Shown here: in pieces, positions 60,618 through 64,000 of the stretch
Position numbering within the stretch: the stretch's first letter is position 1
How the letters are laid out: each line of letters begins with the position of its first letter
Assembly (NCBI GenBank): GCA_032207245.1
Contig: CM063499.1
Location: 76,547,020-76,611,019 of the forward strand
DNA: 64,000 bases
Direction of reading: 5' to 3'
From: Pardosa pseudoannulata
Taxonomy: Eukaryota; Arthropoda; Arachnida; Araneae; Lycosidae
Notes under the pieces: generated by a model
What the model was told of the DNA's origin: nothing
What the model saw: only the letters and a program-made list of their open reading frames with translations
The model's database searches: none
Translations under genes and position numbers: made by a program

Positions 60618-63204
60618 AATTATATTAGGTAATAAAATTTTTCGACTGATTAATCTTTTATAAATAAACTTTTTTTAAAAAAATGTTAAGTTTTGAAAAT
60701 TATTTATTAGATCTGTATTGCATATTTTTTGCATGCTTACATTTCATAGTGTTCTTTGAATATTTCATTTGTTTTTCCAAATTGATTAGTAAACAAATAA
60801 ATTTTATTTTTTAATATTTTGTTAAGATTTAAAAATGTTCACATTTTACATTAATTCCTATTTAGTATTTGTAATTACTACTTGAGACTCAAAAATCAAA
60901 AATATAATTATTTAATTCCTAATATTAACTTTTTATGTTAGTTTTGGGGTATAAAATTTACCAGTAAAATAGTATTCAAATTTTCATTTACTTTACTGGT
61001 TATATAAAAAGTAAGTAAACTTATAAGCTCAACCACCAACTTAAAGTATGTGGAGAAATACTGCCTTACGGCTGTGGAATAGTAAGAATGCTCGATTCAC
61101 AAGTGACGTAGAGATGTCCCACCTGAGTTTAGAGTGCCTGCCTTTAACAAAACATTTTAGAAGTCACATTTTATTTGTGCTAACTTGTATGCTCCTAATC
61201 TGTTACTTACATAAATTGACCTGATTATTAAGCACAAAATACAAAGAATGTTTTGTGGATAAAGCAGACTGGAATTTTCCCTGCTTTTGAGTCATAGTAT
61301 TAATGTCTTATTGCTTTTATCATAGTTGCCAATTGAACAGATTATTTAAAAAGATATATGAATTTTTATTTTAAAAATGTGCAGTAGACACACTGCAGTA
61401 CTTCTTTTTTTTCTTTTTTTCTAGAAATCTCTCATTTTTTCCTCATTTCACGGCATTCCTCCTTCCTTTTTTTTTCCCCCCGCCTATTCCTTCCTTTTTT
61501 CTTTGGGCCATTCACTCCTTTTATTTATTTTTTCTTTCTCAACATTTATGGGGTTATGTAATGGCGGAACGGATTGCACACATAGTCTTTTCCATGTTTT
61601 GATAACTTTTTTTTTAAATTTCCCCCCACAAAAAAAATAAATAAATTAGGCTGTTTATTGGCGGTATAGGTGTTTGAAAGTTAGCTAATAGCAAAAAAAG
61701 TGTCAAAACTAAAGGGGGACCCGAATTTTTTGATTGTAGTATCAAGAATCTGTTTAATCCGTTTCTGAACCCAAAATGGGGAAAAGAAATGTTACTCAGA
61801 GCCTATGTGCTTAAAAATAGACTGCCACATTGAATATTGGGTTCAGGGATGATTCTGATCAAAAATTTTTTGGGGGTTTGTTAAGAAAAAAAATTGTTAA
61901 ACAGATTTTTTTTTTTTTTTTTCATATATTTAAATTTTGAAGATAATCAGAAATATTTCTTCCCTCTTCTCATTTTTTTTTTCTTTTCGCCGCATCCACA
62001 ATTTTATTTTTATAAAGAGCAGGAGAGAAGCGTTATCAGTTAATAGATCCCTCAAAGTAAGAATACAAATTAATTTGATGTAGTACTCTTTTTGTTTACT
62101 TAAATACTTTGTACATTTAAATTTTTCATCCAACTGTTAGTTGCACTTCTTTTTTTTATTTGGTATCATTGAAAATGAAACACTCAATGAACTTATGAGT
62201 TTTGGAACCAAATTCATATCACATTCAGTACTCAGCAATTAAAGCATTATCAACAATGTTATTTCAGATATTGACAAATTTTTATATAAAATTACAGTTA
62301 CCTACTCAATGCCCACTGATTGATCTAATTGTTGGAAAATTTAGTTAAGTCATGTTAAACTGTGTTTTTTTTCGTGCTAACATAAAGTCTATCACTAGAG
62401 ATACCATAAAAATGCAATGGAATTTTTAAATGAAAAATGTCACATGTAGATAAAGCAGCAAATATCTATGCCATATTCTGTAAGAAAAAATATCTAAAGG
62501 TTTACAAAAAGAAAAAGATAACAATGCTACTTTTAAACCACTAAAATTATAATTAAGATATTAATAACTAATATAAACAGTTAAAATTCGAAGCAGATAA
62601 CTTTCACTTTATTCATTATTTCAACACGTATAATTAAAGTTTAAGTAAACCAAAAACTGTCATCCTTCAGGATCTTTGACTTATTTAAATAGATGCTGCT
62701 TCACTTTAGGAAATGTTATTTTATGAGAGCTCATCTCCTAAAATTCATGTCAGTATAAATTTTTGCCCTCAAAAAATAGCTCTGGATAATGATTGTTTTT
62801 TATTATGTGTAATATTTGTATTAATTTCCTTATCAAGTAGAACTTAACTCATACTTCTTTACTAAAATTGAAATTTTGAAATTTCTTTGACATTAAATTT
62901 ATAAGGTAACTAATTTCCTAGAAACAATTTATAATAAAAATAATTGTAATCATAAATAGTTTTTAAATGTTACTGAGTTGTCAAAGGAGTTTACAATTCT
63001 TCATAAAGTACTTAATTTAGATCAAATTAAAAACAATTGTTTACATATCATAAAATATTTATGGCACTGATTTAATATAGTTATATAAATTAAAGCTAAG
63101 GTTGACCAATGTCCAATTTATTTTTTTACTACCACCCCAATAAATAATTTAAAAAAATAGACAAAACTTGTATAATACTATATTTTTTCTTTATTACTTT
63201 GCAG
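60618..63204 (+). other. Probable intron of zinc-finger copy 3
   Basis: Non-coding counterpart of 26200-28780, with shorter homopolymer tracts near 61600-61650 and an extra short AT-rich insert near 63030-63080. Confidence 0.5.
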
Positions 63205-63379
63205 GTTACATTTCTTCAGTATTTCTCTGTAAATAGTGCGTGACAGTTCAACAGAATGGTATATTAATGCATTTGTGTTTAAGGAACTTATAATTCAGTG
63301 GAAGATATTTGTACCATTGTCTTCATAGAAAATACTAAAATCCTATTTTATGCTTTTAAGATTGAAAATATCAGAAAAG
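63205..63379 (+). pseudogene. Upstream exon of zinc-finger copy 3, start lost
   Basis: Acceptor TTACTTTGCAG and donor AGAAAAG|GTATAG are kept. The ATG seen in copies 1 and 2 is changed (AAATAGTGCGTGAC), and small deletions (CTTCAGTATT, AACTTATAATTC) disturb the frame. Confidence 0.5.
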
Positions 63380-63680
63380 GTATAGTTCTTATATCAAAGA
63401 GTTTTCAAGCAAATACATAAATTTATTAGTTTACTTCTTAAGAACAAGAAACAAAAATTAATCTTTGTCATCTGCCTTATAGTTGGGCCATTTTATTCAA
63501 GGTATGAGTGACATAATTAAAATTGGTTTTAAAAATATATAATATGAATAAAAATGGCAGTATTGATGAAAGGGATGTATAATTTAATATTTTGAAAATT
63601 TCGAATAGTCTTCCCACTAAAAATTGCCTTGGAAATAAATTAAGAAAGGTGTATTAGTCAAAATTCTGTTTGCTGTTGAT

Positions 63681-64000
63681 ATGGATAAAGAAACATTGGA
63701 TGATTTTTGTTCCATAGACTTTCAAGAAAGGCCAATTACACAAGAAGACAACTGTTTTGCCATCTTAATTGTCATACAAAAGAAAACCATTGTGTGATAT
63801 ATGCAAGAAATCATTTCCTCAAAACGCACCTTAGAAGTTCACCTTCGTTCCCATACTGGCGAGAAACCATATGCTTGCGTGTATGTAAAAACATTTTCTC
63901 AAAAAAGCAATCTTAATTTCATCTTCGTTCTCACACTGGAGAGAAACCATATACTTGTGCTGTGTGTCAGAAATCTTTCACTCAGAAATACAGTTTAGAT
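63681..64000 (+). pseudogene. Poly-C2H2 zinc-finger gene, copy 3, broken, partial
   Basis: It starts with the same MDKETLDDFC head from ATG 63681. A lost base in TTTTGCCATCTTAATTG (about 63758) breaks the frame within 30 codons. Further losses follow: GAAAACCATTG at about 63783, CTCAAAACGC at about 63818, and GCGTGTATGTAAAAAC near 63878. Finger fragments such as [18 protein letters not shown] are readable in shifted frames. Several losses are in short homopolymers, so uncorrected long-read error is a real alternative to decay. The remainder is outside the window. Confidence 0.8.

Larger units (their letters stand above)
59881..64000 (+). repeat. Zinc-finger duplication unit, copy 3 (runs off the window)
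   Basis: Collinear with copy 1 from about 25470 onward, including the upstream flank missing from copy 2. The 6-bp-target element of copy 2 is absent. It continues past the end of the window inside the zinc-finger frame. Confidence 0.9.

Overview
The window is AT-rich animal nuclear DNA, most likely from an arachnid and plausibly an orb-weaving spider. The grounds are a tandem poly-C2H2 zinc-finger gene, tRNA-derived SINEs ending in AAACT-type tails, (TA)n microsatellites and a dense mix of animal DNA transposons (Tc1, hAT, pogo, piggyBac-type, Merlin-like). Nothing points to a bacterium or organelle. The species call is inference; the transposon and zinc-finger calls rest on motifs read in the sequence. 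Only one complete protein gene is convincing. Almost everything else is repeat, transposon remnant or decayed gene copy.

Layout. 1-14.6 kb is a satellite array. Up to about 10.4 kb it is diverged, with two related monomer types (A and B) alternating and signs of a higher-order period near 1.36 kb. From 10.43 to 14.28 kb it becomes a homogenised run of about 20 A-type monomers at 195-196 bp. A SINE, a dead Tc1 element and a deleted hAT element sit in the array with clean target-site duplications. 14.6-20.6 kb holds a MITE-like cluster, SINE copies and a TTAA-flanked piggyBac-type MITE. 20.7-31.5 kb is the first copy of a segmentally duplicated block: a MITE, a truncated pogo element and a zinc-finger unit whose 466-residue, 15-finger reading frame is intact. 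31.5-38.1 kb is a direct tandem second copy of the zinc-finger unit, broken by a stop and frameshifts. A third, worse-damaged copy runs from about 59.9 kb off the end of the window, preceded by a second copy of the 20.7-22.0 kb flank at 57.8-59.2 kb.

38.8-47.6 kb carries short TIR elements: two copies of a family with 6-bp target duplications, two Merlin-like elements, a probable Mutator-like element and an hAT-like element. It also has a GC-richer stretch with a TATA box and splice donor that could be a promoter. 48.06-48.83 kb is a short degenerate tandem array in which every unit has a pair of CTCF-like motifs at a fixed 33-35 bp spacing. 51.8-52.0 kb is a decayed THAP-type zinc-finger exon. 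52.1-56.3 kb is a 4.2-kb hAT element with a broken BED/hAT transposase and another TIR element nested inside it, which in turn contains a SINE fragment.

Three insertions (hAT at 4.0 kb, piggyBac-type MITE at 19.0 kb, Mutator-like element at 44.9 kb) each have a related copy of the unoccupied target elsewhere in the window, so element ends can be read by comparison. The most unusual signals are the spaced CTCF-like array, the eight symmetric sub-terminal motifs of the pogo element, and the zinc-finger triplication with a conserved in-frame upstream exon.
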